A stretch of 24,271 nucleotides of DNA, taken from contig JBEKIU010000064.1 of NCBI GenBank assembly GCA_050011635.1, positions 1 through 24,271 of the forward strand. Reading direction: 5' to 3'. The stretch comes from Bog-756 sp050011635 (lineage in GTDB: Bacteria; Actinomycetota; Acidimicrobiia; Acidimicrobiales; RAAP-2). How positions within the stretch are numbered: the first letter of the stretch is position 1; the number at the start of each line of letters is the position of its first letter. This document shows, piece after piece, positions 22,646 through 24,271 of the stretch. A model generated the notes under the pieces. That model was not told where the DNA came from. It searched no databases and worked only from the letters and a program-made list of their open reading frames with translations. A program made the position numbers and the translations under genes.

Positions 22646-23887
22646 ATGGGCACTGAGGCCTTCGTCTTGGGGGGTGTTCGGACGCCGGTCGGGCGCTACG
22701 GAGGGTCGCTGTCGCACATTCGCAGCGATGACCTTCTCGGCCAGACGATGGTTGCCGCGTGCGAACGGGTCGGCGTTCCTCTGGACAGGATCGAGGACAT
22801 CGCGGGCCGGTTGCGTCAACCCGGCCCACGAGGGGATGGGGGACATCGCCCGCTGGGGAGCCCTGGCGGCGGGATTTCCCGATTCCGTGCCCGCGGTGAC
22901 GGTCAACCGCGTTTGCGCATCATCGCTCAGCGGAGCCATCTCTCTGGCTCATGCGATCCGTGCCGACGAGCTCGGTGTGGGGCTCGCAGGAGGGGTCGAA
23001 TCGATGTCGCGATCGGGCTGGGCATTCATGAAAGGTGATGCCCCGTTCAGCCCCCGCGGCCCGGTGTTCCTGCTCGACACCATGTGGGCCGGTGCCGGAG
23101 GTCCGCCCAATCCATCATTGCTGGCTCGCAACGCCTACGTCGAGATGATCAAGACGGCGCAGAACGTGGCCGACCGATACGAGTTGACTCGCGAGGAGAT
23201 CGACGCCTTTGCCCTTCGTTCGCACCGGCACGCGGCCGCCGCCCGCGACTCGGGTCGACTGGCGGAGGAAATCCATCCCGTGGAGCTACCGGCCGGTCGC
23301 AAGCAACCAAGCCGCCTCTTCGAACACGACGAGAGCATCAGGGGCGACACCACGGCGGAACAACTGGCCGCGCTCCCACCGCAACCGAACACGACTCAGA
23401 TGACCGCCGGCAACTCGTCGCCTCTGAGCGACGGTGCCAGTGCCGTCGTCCTCTCCGGTGGGGCAGCTGCCGAGGAGCTGGGCCTGGAACCTTTGGCCCG
23501 GCTGGTTGCCTCGGCCACTCACGCTCTCGACCCCGCATTCATGGGGATCGCGCCCGCGTTTGCCATGCCCGAGGCGCTCCGACGAGCTCGTATCGGCCCC
23601 GAGGAAATCGCCGTCTGGGAGGTCCATAGGCCTTCTCCGCCCAGGCGCTGGGAGTGTTGCGTGAGGTTCCCCGCCAGCTTGACGGATTCGAGGTCCCCGA
23701 CGAGCGCCTCGACCCGAACGGAGGGGCCGTGGCTATCGGTCATCCGTTCGGCTCGTCCGGTACCCGCTACGTCCTCAGCCTTGCCACCGAGCTTCGCATC
23801 CGCAATGCCAGGTTCGGAATCCTCGGGGTCTGCGTCGGATCCGGTCAGGGCATTGCCCTCGTGTTGGAGAACCCTGCGGCTGCGTAG
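22646..23887 (+). CDS. thiolase (acetyl-CoA acyltransferase), interrupted by two one-base indels
   Basis: With two bases corrected this is a 413-residue thiolase, which cleaves 3-ketoacyl-CoA or joins two acyl-CoAs. The start MGTEAFVLGGVRTPVGRYGG has AAGGAG upstream. An extra G in the GGG of 22804-22806 shifts the frame; removing it gives DIAAGCVNPAHEGMGDIARW and the active-site Cys90 in NRVCASSLSG. A missing G after 23627 shifts it back; adding it gives VHEAFSAQALGVL (His327). GHPFGSSG (His366) and GVCVGSGQG (Cys396) follow. Every catalytic residue is intact once corrected, and the two shifts cancel, so sequencing error or very recent decay is likely. It is the last complete gene of the plus-strand block, behind the SDR by 195 bases. 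Confidence 0.85.
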
Positions 23888-23966
23888 GTGAATTGCAGAT
23901 GGGAATCCAACGCATGGGCGAGCCTGCCCTCACCGGACAACTGAGAAGCGAAAGAGAGGTGCTGCC

Positions 23967-24271
23967 GTGAGCAATCCAAGAGGTCGAAGCGACGGAATCG
24001 ATCGAGGGCCGGTCCCAGTGAGCGACCTCCCAATCTCGGATTATGCCTTGATCTCCGACTGTCATTCGGCCGCCCTGGTGAGCAAGGGGGGCTCGGTCGA
24101 CTGGCTCTGTTTCCCCCGGTTCGACGGGCCTTCCGTCTTTGGACGGATTCTGGATCGGGCTGCCGGGCACTGGTCGATCCGTCCCGTCGGACCCTTCCAG
24201 TCCGACCGGCGTTATCTGGATCAGACCATGGTGCTGGAGACCACATTTTCGACAACTGATGGCACCGTGAC
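23967..24271 (+). CDS. second GH15 family glycosidase, N-terminal part, runs off the window
   Basis: About 101 codons are visible. The GTG start at 23967 has GAGAGG about seven bases before it. After a short polar leader the sequence enters the GH15 N-terminal domain: PISDYALISDCHSAALVSKG, then GSVDWLCFPRFDGPSVFGRI, then YLDQTMVLETTFST. These align with TETAALVGRDGSIDWLCLPR and YRSQSMVLETEITT of the GH15 enzyme at 5690-7528, so the window carries two paralogs on opposite strands. The catalytic domain lies beyond the right edge, so activity cannot be judged. It begins 79 bases after the thiolase stop and may be co-transcribed with that block. Confidence 0.88.
   Translation, partial: MSNPRGRSDGIDRGPVPVSDLPISDYALISDCHSAALVSKGGSVDWLCFPRFDGPSVFGRILDRAAGHWSIRPVGPFQSDRRYLDQTMVLETTFSTTDGTV

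Noticed and set aside
22494..23891. A single long thiolase-containing frame starting at 22494
   Set aside because: Its first 100 codons are in the wrong frame and have no thiolase features; the true N-terminus MGTEAFVLGG lies in another frame from 22646.

Overview
The window is high-GC DNA with dense bidirectional coding, frequent GTG starts and G/C-ending codons. The gene types fit an actinobacterium: a neocarzinostatin-fold lipoprotein, GH15 trehalase/glucoamylase-type enzymes, a cysteine-less DksA-like protein, a DHA2 exporter and a FadD-type ligase. An uncultured Acidimicrobiia-like lineage is my guess only; no rRNA or marker gene is present. No tRNA, rRNA, CRISPR array, transposase or phage gene was recognised.

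Layout. 1-4.5 kb: small envelope and stress-type genes (SRPBCC protein, two small membrane proteins, a neocarzinostatin-fold lipoprotein, a large secreted protein of unknown function, an ABM-fold protein, another small membrane protein) with three copies of a short intergenic repeat. 4.5-5.3 kb: gene-poor, holding a decayed YCII-domain fragment. 5.3-9.8 kb, minus strand: SnoaL-like protein, GH15 glycosidase, an animal-type transketolase broken by one missing base, and a possible 43-residue small protein. 9.8-15.4 kb: an SDR remnant, VOC protein, DksA-like protein, AlsS-type acetolactate synthase, a membrane protein with a channel-like pore segment, and a DUF2090 aldolase-like gene preceded by a 14-codon leader ORF that overlaps its start. 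15.5-19.5 kb, minus strand: acyl-CoA ligase, UBP zinc-finger protein and DHA2 exporter. 19.85-24.27 kb, plus strand: flavin disulfide-reductase-like enzyme, muconolactone isomerase family protein, SDR without the usual catalytic tyrosine, thiolase with two one-base indels, and the start of a second GH15 enzyme that runs off the window.

How they may work together. The centre concentrates carbon-metabolism enzymes: GH15 releases glucose from alpha-glucans or trehalose, transketolase rearranges sugar phosphates, the AlsS-type enzyme condenses pyruvate, and the DUF2090 protein is related to the aldolase-like half of inositol-catabolic IolC. The right side looks like acyl-CoA or aromatic-acid catabolism (ligase, isomerase, SDR, thiolase). 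Strand switches show that this is several transcription units, not one operon. Three single-base indels in otherwise intact enzymes suggest either consensus errors in an assembly or recent decay. Several proteins keep a fold but lack signature residues (the DksA-like, SDR and disulfide-reductase-like proteins), and these are the most interesting biochemical leads.
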